This document shows, piece by piece, positions 7,480-16,594 of a stretch of 38,144 nucleotides of DNA (the stretch's first letter is position 1; each line of letters begins with the position of its first letter). The stretch covers positions 1 through 38,144 of the forward strand of contig JAEHCT010000001.1 of the NCBI GenBank assembly GCA_020697635.1, written 5' to 3'. This DNA comes from Candidatus Bathyarchaeota archaeon. GTDB taxonomy: Archaea > Thermoproteota > Bathyarchaeia > TCS64. The notes under the pieces were generated by a model. The model was not told the DNA's origin. It saw only the letters and a list, made by a program, of their open reading frames with translations, and searched no databases. A program made the translations under genes and the position numbers.

Positions 7480-9171
7480 TTAGGGTTGGTTTACGCCTGT
7501 GTATAGGCCGTAGTACGTTCTAAAGCCTAACGGTACCTTGTAAACGAACCCGCTGACCTGCTCCCCGTACTCCACGTATGGATAGTCCACGTAGTCCTGG
7601 ACACAGCGCAGCGTCGTCGTCTGCAGCACATAGATAGTCGGGCACACATCGTAGATGTACTCCTGTATCTCGCCGTATTTCTCGAACCGCTCCGCCTGGT
7701 CGACCGTCCCTAGGGCGTCCTCGATCATCTGGTCGAGGGTCTCATCGAGAAGCCACTCGTTCTGCTCCCAGGTTGGGGCCGACTCGGAGTGGTATCTCAT
7801 CAGGTCGCCTCCTGCCTCGGGGAAGTGCACCGAGTTGTAGACGACGACGACGTTGGGGCTCAGTTCCGGGTCTGCCATAGTCTCTATCATGGAGAGCCAC
7901 GGCTCCTTGACGATCTTGACGCTTATCCCCAAGTCCGCCATGTTGTCCATGAACAGGAGGGATATCCTCTCCTCCGCGGGTACCTCTGCGCACCAGTGGA
8001 TCTCGATCTCGATTTCATCAAGCTGGTCGTAGTATACTGACTGCTCTAGTTCCTCCATCGCCTTATCAAGGTCTCTTCTGAATGGCTCGAGGTCTGGGGT
8101 GTAACCTGGCAACACCTCGTTGACCACACCCTTCACCAGCGTTGTGTGGGGGAAGATGTCCGTGACGACGGTCTCGTAGTCGAAGGCATAAACCATCGCT
8201 CTCCTGAAGTGTACGTCGTCGGTCGGCGCCTTATTGGTGTGCATCATCAGGTTCAGCAGAGACGTGCCGACCTCTCCGATCATCTCGACGCCCTCCGTCT
8301 GAACCATCTCCTCCAGGTTCTCTATGGGCTGCCAACTGTCGGTACGCTCCAGCTCCATTCTAGACATCATAGTCCTGACGGTGATGGGCTCAGTGGTGCC
8401 TATCATCTCCATTATGTCGGGGGCGTTCTCGACGAACTTGAAGCCCTCGACGTCGAGGGTCTCTCCCCAGTAGTCTTCGTACTTCTCCATGACGAGCTTC
8501 TCCTCCAGCAGGAACTCCTTCACCTTGTAGGGTCCGGTGCCCGCGTCGTGTGTCATCAGCCACTCCTTTCCGTAGTCGCCCAGGTCGCCGTACTCGCCTT
8601 CAGCGATGTTCTCCATCACTACATCCTTGTCAAGCACGAAGAAGTTGGGCATCACGGTCAGAATCGGCCCGAAAGACTTCAGCAGATCGAACTGCACGGT
8701 GTATGTGTCGACGGCGGTAACCTCGTCGATGTATGGGAGGAACAGGTAGGCAAGACCTTCGCCCATGCCGAGTAGCCGGTCCATGCTGAAGACGACGTCT
8801 TCTGCTGTGATCTCGTTCCCGGCGTGAGACATGACCCCCTGCCTTAGCGTGAAGGTGTAGGTCATACCTTCGTTCGAAGTCGTCCAGCTCTCAGCCAGCT
8901 CGGGGCCGACGACCCCCTCAGGGGTTATGCGGACCAGCGAGTTGTACAGGTTGGGATGAGCAGCCGTGCTCGAGCCATCGGACCCCACGGCGGGGTCGAT
9001 GCGAGTCGGCCAAGCCCACGTGCTCCTATACACTATTGGCTCTGAGGGTACGGGTGCGGGTTCAGGCTCTTGAGCCGGTTGCATTAACCAGTATCCTGCG
9101 GCGGCTATTACGATGATTGCTATTATTCCAGCGTACATCAATGTTTTATTTGATGTTGATATTTTTTTCAC
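7480..9171 (-). CDS. oppA: Oligopeptide/dipeptide ABC transporter substrate-binding protein (SBP family 5)
   Basis: This 563-residue protein has one N-terminal hydrophobic anchor (about 11-30, LMYAGIIAIIVIAAAGYWLM). A proline/glutamate-rich linker and an SBP_bac_5 domain follow, with family wording such as YNSLVRITPEG, ELAESWTTSNEG, YTFTLRQGV and HAGNEITAEDVVFSMDR. No lipobox cysteine is visible, so it is probably held to the outer face of the membrane by an uncleaved anchor. The start is GTG 9171. A TATA box 26-27 bases upstream argues for a leaderless mRNA beginning at that codon. It heads the five-gene importer operon and would set the substrate range. Confidence 0.93.
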   Translation of the reverse strand: MKKISTSNKTLMYAGIIAIIVIAAAGYWLMQPAQEPEPAPVPSEPIVYRSTWAWPTRIDPAVGSDGSSTAAHPNLYNSLVRITPEGVVGPELAESWTTSNEGMTYTFTLRQGVMSHAGNEITAEDVVFSMDRLLGMGEGLAYLFLPYIDEVTAVDTYTVQFDLLKSFGPILTVMPNFFVLDKDVVMENIAEGEYGDLGDYGKEWLMTHDAGTGPYKVKEFLLEEKLVMEKYEDYWGETLDVEGFKFVENAPDIMEMIGTTEPITVRTMMSRMELERTDSWQPIENLEEMVQTEGVEMIGEVGTSLLNLMMHTNKAPTDDVHFRRAMVYAFDYETVVTDIFPHTTLVKGVVNEVLPGYTPDLEPFRRDLDKAMEELEQSVYYDQLDEIEIEIHWCAEVPAEERISLLFMDNMADLGISVKIVKEPWLSMIETMADPELSPNVVVVYNSVHFPEAGGDLMRYHSESAPTWEQNEWLLDETLDQMIEDALGTVDQAERFEKYGEIQEYIYDVCPTIYVLQTTTLRCVQDYVDYPYVEYGEQVSGFVYKVPLGFRTYYGLYTGVNQP

Positions 9172-9196
9172 CTACGCTGTAGGGAAGTACTAATTA

Positions 9197-9204
9197 TTTA
9201 TAAG
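9197..9204 (-). promoter_or_regulatory. TATA box of the opp operon (leaderless)
   Basis: On the minus strand CTTATAAATA is centred about 27 bases before GTG 9171. In archaea this spacing places the transcription start at or next to the start codon. No ribosome site precedes the GTG, which agrees with leaderless translation. Confidence 0.6.
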
Positions 9205-9249
9205 TTTCGTGAGATTTTTTGGTTAGAAAATAATAAAATAAACGGAGAA

Positions 9250-10275
9250 TTACGCTTTTCCCAGTTTTTTTGCTAATTTCGCAAGCTCAGGGTGTACGCA
9301 TTTCCCCTTGTCCAGTATCTGTTTCCCATCCAACCAGATGGACACGTTCATGCATATACCGTCGGAGTGAGAAGCCGCCGGCCTCCAAGCCATGTTGCCT
9401 ATGCCGAACTCGACGGACCCCCACACCCTCTCGTCCTCGACGACGTCTCCCGTCAACTTCGCGCCTGGGTTGAAGCCGGGGCAGAGGTGAGCTATCTTGA
9501 GCATGTTCGGGTCGTTGAAGCTCCTCAGCCACGCCTCGTACTTCACCGCGTCGTTCCCGCTACCGAAGGCCATGATGTCGCCGTTCTTGATGGTCAGCTC
9601 TATGGGGTCCTTGATGAGACCCAGCGGGGGGTTCACCGAGCCGTCGAAGACTAGTTTGCCGTTTAGGGTCTCGGCGTCCATGCCCCAGTAGACCTGCCCC
9701 GACATCATGTGGGCGCCGGGGGTGTCGGAGTAGCCTAGAGAGTAGCCGGCCCTTCTCTCCTTGGTCATCTTGAAGGTCACATCCATGCCTGCGGGCGTCG
9801 TGATCCTGAACTCGTTGGTGTCCTTGACGATCTCGGTCAGCTTGTCCAGAAACTCCTTAAGAGTGGGGTAATCGACTCTGCCGATGGTTCTCACCATCAT
9901 GTCCACGTTCATGCCGACGAGGCAGTTGTACCTAAGCTTGGGGTTCTCCTTCATGGCCCTGTCGTACACGTTGGAGTAGAATATCCACTGGTTGTTGAAC
10001 TCGACCCACGCGTCGGCCCCTTTCAGCGCCCCAACCAGCGACTCGGTAGGGAACATGGGGTCCGCGGCCTTACCGACCCCGAGGGGGGAGGCGAGCCAGA
10101 TAACCATGGGTTTACCTCCGGCAGCGAAGGCGGCCCTCGCTGTCGCGTTCACCACCCTCTCATCGGACTCTGTGTCGGCCGTGATGACCATGGTCTCTCC
10201 CTCTTTCAGTTTGAAGAGCTCGTTGACCAGAATATCCGCGGCCTTTCCTAACTCGAATTCATACCATCCGGGCAT
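9250..10275 (-). CDS. M29 aminopeptidase/NicX (2,5-dihydroxypyridine dioxygenase)-like metalloenzyme
   Basis: About 341 residues. The protein starts ELGKAADILVNELFKLKEG, the usual opening of the M29/aminopeptidase T and NicX-related family. It carries family metal-site regions late in the chain: HLCPGFNPGA, ERVWGSVEFGIGN and ASHSDGICMNVSIWLDG. Members either remove N-terminal amino acids with two metals or open dihydroxypyridine rings with iron. The sequence alone does not separate these. ATG 10275 has a GGTG ribosome site at the correct spacing; an upstream ATG at 10308 lacks one. It lies between the opp operon and divergent hyuA, so it may process imported peptides or open a nitrogen ring. 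Confidence 0.8.
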   Translation of the reverse strand: MPGWYEFELGKAADILVNELFKLKEGETMVITADTESDERVVNATARAAFAAGGKPMVIWLASPLGVGKAADPMFPTESLVGALKGADAWVEFNNQWIFYSNVYDRAMKENPKLRYNCLVGMNVDMMVRTIGRVDYPTLKEFLDKLTEIVKDTNEFRITTPAGMDVTFKMTKERRAGYSLGYSDTPGAHMMSGQVYWGMDAETLNGKLVFDGSVNPPLGLIKDPIELTIKNGDIMAFGSGNDAVKYEAWLRSFNDPNMLKIAHLCPGFNPGAKLTGDVVEDERVWGSVEFGIGNMAWRPAASHSDGICMNVSIWLDGKQILDKGKCVHPELAKLAKKLGKA

Positions 10276-10438
10276 ACATTTCACCGTTATAATTCTTCTA
10301 GAATACATAATAACGGTTTTCTTATATTAAATTCTTACAACCAGAAATATGATGAAACAACTAATTTATCAGTGAATTATGTTTTCGGATGATATTTCCC
10401 AATAAAATCAAGGCAACTGGTTTGTTAATTGTCGGTAA

Positions 10439-10446
10439 TTATAAAA
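10439..10446 (+). promoter_or_regulatory. TATA box of hyuA (leaderless)
   Basis: ATTATAAAAAA is centred about 27 bases before ATG 10470. There is no ribosome site, so the message probably starts at the ATG. This also argues against the upstream in-frame ATG at 10389, which lies before the box. The 10276-10469 region between the divergent M29-like gene and hyuA is AT-rich and otherwise shows nothing I can name. Confidence 0.65.
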
Positions 10447-10469
10447 AAACAGAACCTCTCTTGGTATTA

Positions 10470-12524
10470 ATGGACTCCAGTTACAGAGTGGGCATAGACA
10501 TAGGTGGAGCCTTCACCGATCTCGTCGCGTACGACAGCACCACCAAAGATCTGAGGTGGGTTAAAGTCGAGAGCACGCCGAGGGAGCTCTCGATGGGCGT
10601 CGTCGACTGCATCAAGAGGAGTGGCATAGCTCAGCCTGAGATGGAGCAGATAATCCACGGACAGACCGTTGTCATAAACACCATAATAGAGAGGAAGGGG
10701 GTCAACGTGGGGCTGCTCACGACGAGGGGACACAGAGACGTCCTCGAGATACAGAGGGCGAACCGCCGGGACATGTACAACTTCAAGTACAAGAAGCCTG
10801 AATCCATCGTACCCAGACATCTCCGTATCGAGGTCGATGAACGGATCATGGCCGACGGCACAGTTCTCAAAGAGATCAGCGGTGAGCAGGTGGAGGAGGC
10901 CTCTAAGAGACTCGTCGAGAAAGGCGTCGACGCTATCTGCGTCTCATTCCTCAACTCCTACGTGAACCCCGAAAACGAGAGGAAGGCGGGGGAGATAATT
11001 AGAAGCCGTCACAACGTGCCCGTCGTCCTCTCCCACGAGGTCACCCGAGAGTGGAGAGAGTACGAGCGGTTCTCGACGGCCGCGCTAAACGCCTATGTCC
11101 TCCCGATCCTTGACAGGTACCTCAGCAGGCTGCAGAGCTCCCTCACCAAGGACCCTCGCAAGTGCATGGCGATGACCTCCGACGGCGGAATGGTCTCATT
11201 CGACTTCGCCCGGAGGTTCCCCATATACACCGTAGAGTCCGGGCCCGTGGCTGGAGTCATCGGTGCATTAGGGGTCGCTGAGGCCGTGGGTGAGAAGGAC
11301 ATCATCGCGCTTGACGGAGGCAGCACAACCACCAAGGCGTCCCTTGTCGAGGGCCTCAACCCGGAGGTCACCACCGAGTACTACGTCGAGAGGGACAGGT
11401 TCAGGCCAGGGTTCCCCGTGATGGTCCCCGTCGTACGGACGGTGGAGATAGGGAACGGCGGCACCAGCATAGCTTGGATCGACGAGGTTGGCAGGGTGAG
11501 AGTCGGGCCTAAGGCCGCTGGCGCAGATCCGGGGCCCGTCTGCTACGGCAAGGGAGGGGACCAGCCTACCCTCACAGACGCCTACGTCGTAACAGGGATG
11601 CTGAACCCCGACTACCTCCTGGGCGGAGAGCTGCCGATCCACAGAGACCTAGCGGTAAAGGCGATCAACGGGGTAGCGGCCGAGCTCGACACGAGCCTCG
11701 AGGAGGCAGCCGAGGGAATTATAAAGCTGGCGAACGAGAACGCGGCCTACGCCATAGACCTTGTCTCGGTCCAGAGGGGGTACGACCCAAGGGACTTCAC
11801 GCTCATCGCCTACGGCGGCTCCGGCCCCATGTTCGCCCCCTTCATCGCCGAGGAGCTGGAGATCGGTAAGATAGTCGTGCCCGTCATACCTCCGGGGGTG
11901 TTCTCCGCGTGGGGCATGCTGAACACGGATGTCCGCCACAACTCGATACACACCCACATAACCCGGCTGGACGCGCCGGACGCCCTGGAGACCCTGAGCC
12001 GCATCTACAAGGACTTGGAGGACGAGGTCACCGGTATGTTCCGCTCGGAGGGAGGAGAAAGCCCCACCGCGATAGAGAGGTACGCGGACATCAGGTACTA
12101 TGGGCAGGAGCACACCGTCAAGGTGTATGTGCCCTCCGGGGCACTCTCGGCCCCTGACCTTCAGACGATCCTCGAGAGCTTCCACGCGACCCACGAGAGG
12201 GAGTACGAATTCAAACTGCCCGGCGACCCAGCCGAGATCGTCAACTTCCACGTGGTTGGCATCAGGAGGGTACAGAAGCTCAGCCTTGGAGAGCTGCCTG
12301 AGCCGTCGGGTTCCCAGGACCCGTTGCTCACGGATAGGAGCGTGTACATAAACGGAGGCTACGAGGAACTCCCCGTGTACGACAGAACCCTTCTAACCGT
12401 TGGGTTCAGCCTCGAGGGCCCAGCCATCCTGGAGGACCCGACAGCCACTATAATAGTGCTCACCGGGCAGAAGGCGTCCGTGGATAGGTTTGGTAACACC
12501 GTCATCAGGAGCGTGGTAAGATGA
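10470..12524 (+). CDS. hyuA: Hydantoinase/oxoprolinase subunit A (HyuA family, ASKHA ATPase)
   Basis: 684 residues. The N-terminal phosphate-binding motif is GIDIGGAFTDLVAYD (8-22). The middle carries FSTAALNAYVLPILDRYL, the conserved AAGADPGPVCYGKGG (349-363) and IAYGGSGPMFAPFIAEEL. The family hydrolyses cyclic amides (hydantoins, 5-oxoproline) with ATP, or carboxylates ketones, together with HyuB. The second phosphate motif is unusual: LDGGSTTTKASL (281-292) where relatives have DMGGTSTDV. The start was chosen at 10470 from the leaderless promoter; the 27 codons upstream to 10389 look non-conserved. It overlaps hyuB by four bases (ATGA), so the two are translated together. Which cyclic amide is used is unknown. 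Confidence 0.92.
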   Translation: MDSSYRVGIDIGGAFTDLVAYDSTTKDLRWVKVESTPRELSMGVVDCIKRSGIAQPEMEQIIHGQTVVINTIIERKGVNVGLLTTRGHRDVLEIQRANRRDMYNFKYKKPESIVPRHLRIEVDERIMADGTVLKEISGEQVEEASKRLVEKGVDAICVSFLNSYVNPENERKAGEIIRSRHNVPVVLSHEVTREWREYERFSTAALNAYVLPILDRYLSRLQSSLTKDPRKCMAMTSDGGMVSFDFARRFPIYTVESGPVAGVIGALGVAEAVGEKDIIALDGGSTTTKASLVEGLNPEVTTEYYVERDRFRPGFPVMVPVVRTVEIGNGGTSIAWIDEVGRVRVGPKAAGADPGPVCYGKGGDQPTLTDAYVVTGMLNPDYLLGGELPIHRDLAVKAINGVAAELDTSLEEAAEGIIKLANENAAYAIDLVSVQRGYDPRDFTLIAYGGSGPMFAPFIAEELEIGKIVVPVIPPGVFSAWGMLNTDVRHNSIHTHITRLDAPDALETLSRIYKDLEDEVTGMFRSEGGESPTAIERYADIRYYGQEHTVKVYVPSGALSAPDLQTILESFHATHEREYEFKLPGDPAEIVNFHVVGIRRVQKLSLGELPEPSGSQDPLLTDRSVYINGGYEELPVYDRTLLTVGFSLEGPAILEDPTATIIVLTGQKASVDRFGNTVIRSVVR

Positions 12525-14257
12525 CCGTAAACAGCACGTCGCCGTTCACACTGGAGATCATCAAGAACGGGTTGATAGTGGCCTCGGAGGAGATGTTCTA
12601 CTCCTGGGGGCGGACCGCGAAGAGCCCAGTCATATACGAGGTCCTGGACTACGCCGTCGGCCTCATAGACGCCGAGGGCAAGAACCTCGTGACCCAAGCC
12701 CCCGGGATACCTGGGTTCACGGGTGTCCTCGACTTCGCCGCCGGAGAGGTGGTGGAGATGTGGGGAGACGACATCCGGGCCGGGGACGTCTTCGTGAGCA
12801 ACGTGCCCTACCAGTCTGGGACCCACCTCAACGACGTCACCCTGATAATGCCCATATTCAACGGCGGCCGGAGGCTCGGGTTCGCGGTGGCCAAGGGCCA
12901 CTGGAGCGAGGTCGGAGGGATGCACTTCGGGAGCTGGACCTCCGACTCCACAGAGATATACCAGGAGGGGATCCAGTTCCCCTGCGTGAAGCTCTACGTC
13001 GGCGGCGAGCCCAACAGGAGCATCGTGGAGATGATAAGGTACAACTCCAGGATGCCCGACTTCGTCCTCGGGGACATGTACGCCCAGGTGGCCTCCTTGA
13101 AGGTCGCCGGGAGGAGGGTGAACTGGCTCGTGGACAAGTACGGCCTGGAGACGGTCCTCGACGCCATGGACCGGCTGCTGGAGGACGGGGAGAAGTACGC
13201 CAGGCTCAAGATGAGGGACCTGCCCAAGGGTACCTTCACGGCCGAGGACTGGATCGACGACGACGGCATAACGGACGACCCCATCCCGGTGAAGGTGGAG
13301 GTCAAGATCACTGACGACGAGTTCCTGGTGGACTTCACAGGCAGCGGCAAGCAGGCAGCGGGGTCCATCAACTCGGCTTACCCCAGCACGGTCTCGGGGG
13401 TGAGGGAGACCTACATGGCCATGATAGACCCCTACACCCACCCCAACGGAGGCTTCTTCGCGCCCCTCAAGATCATAGCCCCCGAGGGGACTGTGTTCAA
13501 CCCCCAGAGGCCGGCGCCTACATCCACGTTCTGGGAGGGGATGTCCCACGCCGCCGACATAGTCTGGAAGGCCCTCGCTCACGTCTCCCCGGAGAGGCTG
13601 AGCGCGGGCCACTTCCTCTCCATAGAGGCCACGATCCTCGGCGGCGTAGACGACAGGACCGGGACGCCCTTCGCCATCGTCGAGCCCCAGCCGGGGGGAT
13701 GGGGCGCCGGCTACGACATGGACGGCGAGAGCGCCCTCGTGGCCTGCGGCGACGGCGAGACGTACATAGCCTCCAGCGAGGTCTACGAGCGGAGGACGCC
13801 TATACTGGTCGAGCGGTACGCCCTCAACACCGGGGACGGCACCGGGCACGGGACCCATAGAGGCGGCTTCGGCGCGGTGAGGAACTACAGGCTCCTCTGC
13901 AGCGAGGCTAGCTTCACCGTCTCAGCGGGGAGATCAAAGTTCCCGTGCTGGGGCGTGGACGGAGGCATGAAGGGCACGCCTAACTACGCCGTGGTCTACA
14001 GGCAGGGCGAGGACCCCATGAGGGTGCTGAAGGTCGCGGCCCTCAAGGTGCGGAAGGGCGACGTGGTGAGCCTCGTCACCGGGGGAGGCGGCGGGTGGGG
14101 AGATCCCTTGAAGCGTGACCCGGAGCTGGTGCTCGGGGACGTGGTGAACGGGTACGTGACAGCCGAGGTCGCCAGAGAGGTCTACGGGGTCGAGATAAAC
14201 AAGGAGACAATGGAGATCGACGCTAAAGCAACCAGGGATCTCAGACGGAGATTGTGA
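12521..14257 (+). CDS. hyuB: Hydantoinase/oxoprolinase subunit B (HyuB family)
   Basis: This 578-residue protein has the family's metal-site region (YQSGTHLNDVTLIMPIF, then AKGHWSEVGGMHFG). Its C-terminal glycine-rich ending is VTGGGGGWGDPLKRDPELV followed by VNGYVTAEVAREVYGV. The B subunit carries out the hydrolysis or carboxylation step with the intermediate activated by HyuA. The domain is full length, and the ATG overlaps the hyuA stop. No decarboxylase or third (acetone-carboxylase gamma-like) subunit is seen, so a hydantoinase or oxoprolinase role is more likely than acetone carboxylation. Confidence 0.92.
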   Translation: MTVNSTSPFTLEIIKNGLIVASEEMFYSWGRTAKSPVIYEVLDYAVGLIDAEGKNLVTQAPGIPGFTGVLDFAAGEVVEMWGDDIRAGDVFVSNVPYQSGTHLNDVTLIMPIFNGGRRLGFAVAKGHWSEVGGMHFGSWTSDSTEIYQEGIQFPCVKLYVGGEPNRSIVEMIRYNSRMPDFVLGDMYAQVASLKVAGRRVNWLVDKYGLETVLDAMDRLLEDGEKYARLKMRDLPKGTFTAEDWIDDDGITDDPIPVKVEVKITDDEFLVDFTGSGKQAAGSINSAYPSTVSGVRETYMAMIDPYTHPNGGFFAPLKIIAPEGTVFNPQRPAPTSTFWEGMSHAADIVWKALAHVSPERLSAGHFLSIEATILGGVDDRTGTPFAIVEPQPGGWGAGYDMDGESALVACGDGETYIASSEVYERRTPILVERYALNTGDGTGHGTHRGGFGAVRNYRLLCSEASFTVSAGRSKFPCWGVDGGMKGTPNYAVVYRQGEDPMRVLKVAALKVRKGDVVSLVTGGGGGWGDPLKRDPELVLGDVVNGYVTAEVAREVYGVEINKETMEIDAKATRDLRRRL

Positions 14258-14259
14258 AG

Positions 14260-14273
14260 CCCCCCCCCTTTTT
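14260..14273 (+). terminator. Polypyrimidine terminator after hyuB
   Basis: A run of nine C followed directly by five T lies 3 bases after the hyuB stop. U-rich tracts end transcription in archaea. The C9 tract is the longest homopolymer I noticed in the window and may be prone to sequencing length errors, but it is not in a gene. Confidence 0.45.
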
Positions 14274-14324
14274 CATTACAACAAAGTTCATATGGCGTAG
14301 AGTAGCTGGTAGGCGGTCGACGGG

Positions 14325-15500
14325 ATGGAGAAATCAAAGGATAAGCTGTTGAAATCGTTATACTTGACAAATTTTCTCTCTTCTCTCGCCTTCGGAACCA
14401 TAATCTATCTCCTCCCCGTCTACGCTGAGGGACTGGGGGCCTCTTTCTACGATCTCGGAGTCATCGGCGGGGTCGGTAACGCCGTCTACACCGTGTCTAC
14501 GCTTGTCACTGGTTTCCTGCTAGACGTTTTCGAGAGGGCCCGATTCTACTCTGTGTCCTGCATACTCGGAGTCGTCACCATACTCTCTTTCTACCGGACC
14601 ACCGGCGTGATGGAGATAATGCTGGTCCGGGGTCTACTGGGAGGCGTATCCGCGGCGTTCTGGGTAGCAACCAGCACCCTTATCGCCGACACGTCCCCGC
14701 CAGAGCGGCTCACCACGTCGATGGCGCGCTACAATATTTCGTGGATGACCGCGTTCGTGGTGGGCCCCTTTCTCGGGGGAATGATCTCAGATACCCTCGG
14801 GTTTTCATTCCTCTTCGTGACGGCGTCGACGCTCAACGTGGTGAGCTTCGTGATCATATACGCGTTTATCCGCCCCAACCTGGAAGGGAAAAAGGAGGGC
14901 GGTAACCTAAGGGTCAGCTACCAGGCCCTGAAAAACCTGTTCTACGTGTACCTAGCCTTGATGCCTTACGCCCTGGTTCTCGGGGTATACATGGCGATAA
15001 TGCCGGGCCACATGAAGGAGCTGGGGATCACAACCGCCGTGGTGGGGCTGCTTCTTACAATCTCAAACGGCTTCAGGGGGCTGGGCTTCCTGTTCGCCGA
15101 GAGGTTCGTGGGTTGGGGGGTGAAGAAGTCCCTCGCACTGGCCTCGGTTCTCTTGTTCGCCGCTCTCATCCTCGTCGCCTTCTCGCAGGGAGTGGCAGGC
15201 TTCCTCCTTCCCATGATACTCTTCGGCTTCGCAGGCGGCATCGTAACGCCGGTCATACTCGACTGCGTCGCCGGAGGAGCCCACCCGGGTGCCCTCGGGG
15301 CCGCCCTCGGGACCCATGAAGCCATCTACGGGCTCGGAATGTGCTTGGGGCCCATAGCGGGAGGAGCCTTCGCCGAATCCTTCCATCCCACAGCGTTATA
15401 CTTTTCGCTGGCGACGCTCTCGTTGCTGATACTCCCCGTCTCGCGGGCCATAGGTAAAGGTCAGCGAAGACCCTCAACTGGAAGTGAGGGACAGTTATAA
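14325..15500 (+). CDS. Major facilitator superfamily transporter
   Basis: 391 residues with about 12 hydrophobic helices, starting FLSSLAFGTIIYLLPVYAEG. The MFS loop-like turn TGFLLDVFERAR lies between helices 2 and 3, and the second half repeats the fold (GVTHMKELG-type loop, then LLLTISNGFRGLGFLFAER). Conserved glycine motifs (GGVGNAVYTV, LLGGVSAAFWVATSTLIAD) match drug/sugar-type MFS permeases. The ATG at 14325 lies 68 bases after hyuB, in the same direction. It could import a hydantoin-like substrate or export a product; the direction and substrate are not readable. Confidence 0.88.
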   Translation: MEKSKDKLLKSLYLTNFLSSLAFGTIIYLLPVYAEGLGASFYDLGVIGGVGNAVYTVSTLVTGFLLDVFERARFYSVSCILGVVTILSFYRTTGVMEIMLVRGLLGGVSAAFWVATSTLIADTSPPERLTTSMARYNISWMTAFVVGPFLGGMISDTLGFSFLFVTASTLNVVSFVIIYAFIRPNLEGKKEGGNLRVSYQALKNLFYVYLALMPYALVLGVYMAIMPGHMKELGITTAVVGLLLTISNGFRGLGFLFAERFVGWGVKKSLALASVLLFAALILVAFSQGVAGFLLPMILFGFAGGIVTPVILDCVAGGAHPGALGAALGTHEAIYGLGMCLGPIAGGAFAESFHPTALYFSLATLSLLILPVSRAIGKGQRRPSTGSEGQL

Positions 15501-15501
15501 G
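15494..15501 (+). promoter_or_regulatory. TATA box of the dipeptidase gene, overlapping the MFS stop codon
   Basis: GTTATAAG is centred about 33 bases before ATG 15531, giving a leader of about 7 bases. The box contains the MFS stop codon TAA (15498-15500). The dipeptidase can therefore be transcribed on its own as well as from the hyuAB-MFS message. Confidence 0.55.
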
Positions 15502-15530
15502 TAATGTAAATAATCACTAGGTAGATCGCC

Positions 15531-16592
15531 ATGAAATTAACTAAGGATCAAGAGAGCCACGCCTTAGCCCTCCACAAGGAGGCCCTCGTGGTAGACTTCC
15601 ACTGCGACGGAGTGCTCGCGACGCTACCCGACTCAGCCTACATCATCGGAGACGCTAAGAAGAGGACCCTCCACGAGAGGTCAGACAACGGCCACGTGGA
15701 CATCCCCCGGCTCCTGGAGGGCGGCGTAGACTGCCAGGTGTTCTCCCACTTCGTGGAGCCCATATACAACCCCATCGCCCCCCACAGGATGCTACAGGTC
15801 CTGGGGTACAGCCTGAACGAGATCGAGAAATCAGACAAGGTGAGCCTGGTGAAGAACTACGACGACATAGTCGCCAACGACGGTAAGAGGCTCAGCTTCA
15901 TGATAGGGTTCGAGGGCGGAGAGGCCCTGGTCAACGACCTTCGGTTGCTGAAGGTCTATCACACGGTTGGCCTGCGTAGGCTGACTCTGACCTGGAACAA
16001 CAGGAACATGATCGCGGACGGCGTTACATGGCAGAGATCCAAGGGCGGGCTGACCGAGTTCGGCGCCGACGTAGTGAAGGAGTGCAACAGGCTGGGCATC
16101 CTCGTCGACGTCAGCCACATCACCGACCAGGGGCTCTGGGACACCCTGGAGGCCAGCGAGGAGCCGGTGATCGCGTCTCACTCGAACTGCAGGGCCCTGT
16201 GCAGCCACAAACGGAACCTCACGGACGATATGATCAAGGCCTTGGCAGAGAAGGGCGGGATGATAGGCGTCAACTACGTGCCCTTCTTCCTGAAAGACAT
16301 AGACTTCGCTAAGCTGAGAGGCGGAGACGAGGAGGAGAAAAGGAAGGTCGAGTCCGTCACCGTGGAGACTGTCGTTGACCACGTAGACCACATGGTCGAG
16401 GTCATCGGAAACACCGACCACATAGGCTTGGGCTCCGACTTCGACGGGGTGCCCTCCATCGCGAAGGGACTTGATGACGCCAGTAAGATGCCGAACCTGA
16501 CTAAGGCTTTCGTCGCCAGAGGCTACTCGGACCAGGAGATCAAGGGAATACTGGGAGGCAACTTCCTCCGATTAATCAAGAAGATATGCTAA
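15531..16592 (+). CDS. Membrane-dipeptidase family (M19) zinc dipeptidase
   Basis: 353 residues. All residues expected for the two-zinc site are present: His24 and Asp26 in VDFHCDGV, the bridging Glu128 in GFEGGEAL, His196 in LVDVSHITD and His217 in VIASHSNC. GLGSDFDGV (about 299-307) carries the catalytic Asp. There is no signal peptide, so the enzyme is cytoplasmic. M19 enzymes cleave dipeptides and tolerate a D-residue at the C-terminal side. That suits a pathway with racemase and D-amino-acid oxidase genes nearby. A terminator-like hairpin follows. Confidence 0.93.
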   Translation: MKLTKDQESHALALHKEALVVDFHCDGVLATLPDSAYIIGDAKKRTLHERSDNGHVDIPRLLEGGVDCQVFSHFVEPIYNPIAPHRMLQVLGYSLNEIEKSDKVSLVKNYDDIVANDGKRLSFMIGFEGGEALVNDLRLLKVYHTVGLRRLTLTWNNRNMIADGVTWQRSKGGLTEFGADVVKECNRLGILVDVSHITDQGLWDTLEASEEPVIASHSNCRALCSHKRNLTDDMIKALAEKGGMIGVNYVPFFLKDIDFAKLRGGDEEEKRKVESVTVETVVDHVDHMVEVIGNTDHIGLGSDFDGVPSIAKGLDDASKMPNLTKAFVARGYSDQEIKGILGGNFLRLIKKIC

Positions 16593-16594
16593 TG

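Noticed and set aside
10346..10399. Imperfect inverted repeat (AAATATGATGAAAC / GTTTTCGGATGATATTT) between the M29-like gene and hyuA
   Set aside because: Only 6 contiguous pairs are perfect in very AT-rich DNA, which is expected by chance.
10389..10469. 27-codon N-terminal extension of HyuA from ATG 10389
   Set aside because: It lies upstream of the TATA box at 10439-10446, its sequence is unlike the family, and the conserved motif starts 7 residues after ATG 10470.
12359..13858. 499-residue minus-strand open frame opposite hyuA/hyuB
   Set aside because: It is rich in Gly, Val, His and Pro and antisense to two certain genes; long shadow frames are expected in GC-rich DNA.
14260..14268. C9 tract as a phase-variable switch
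   Set aside because: It lies outside any gene, right after a stop codon, so slippage would not change a protein.
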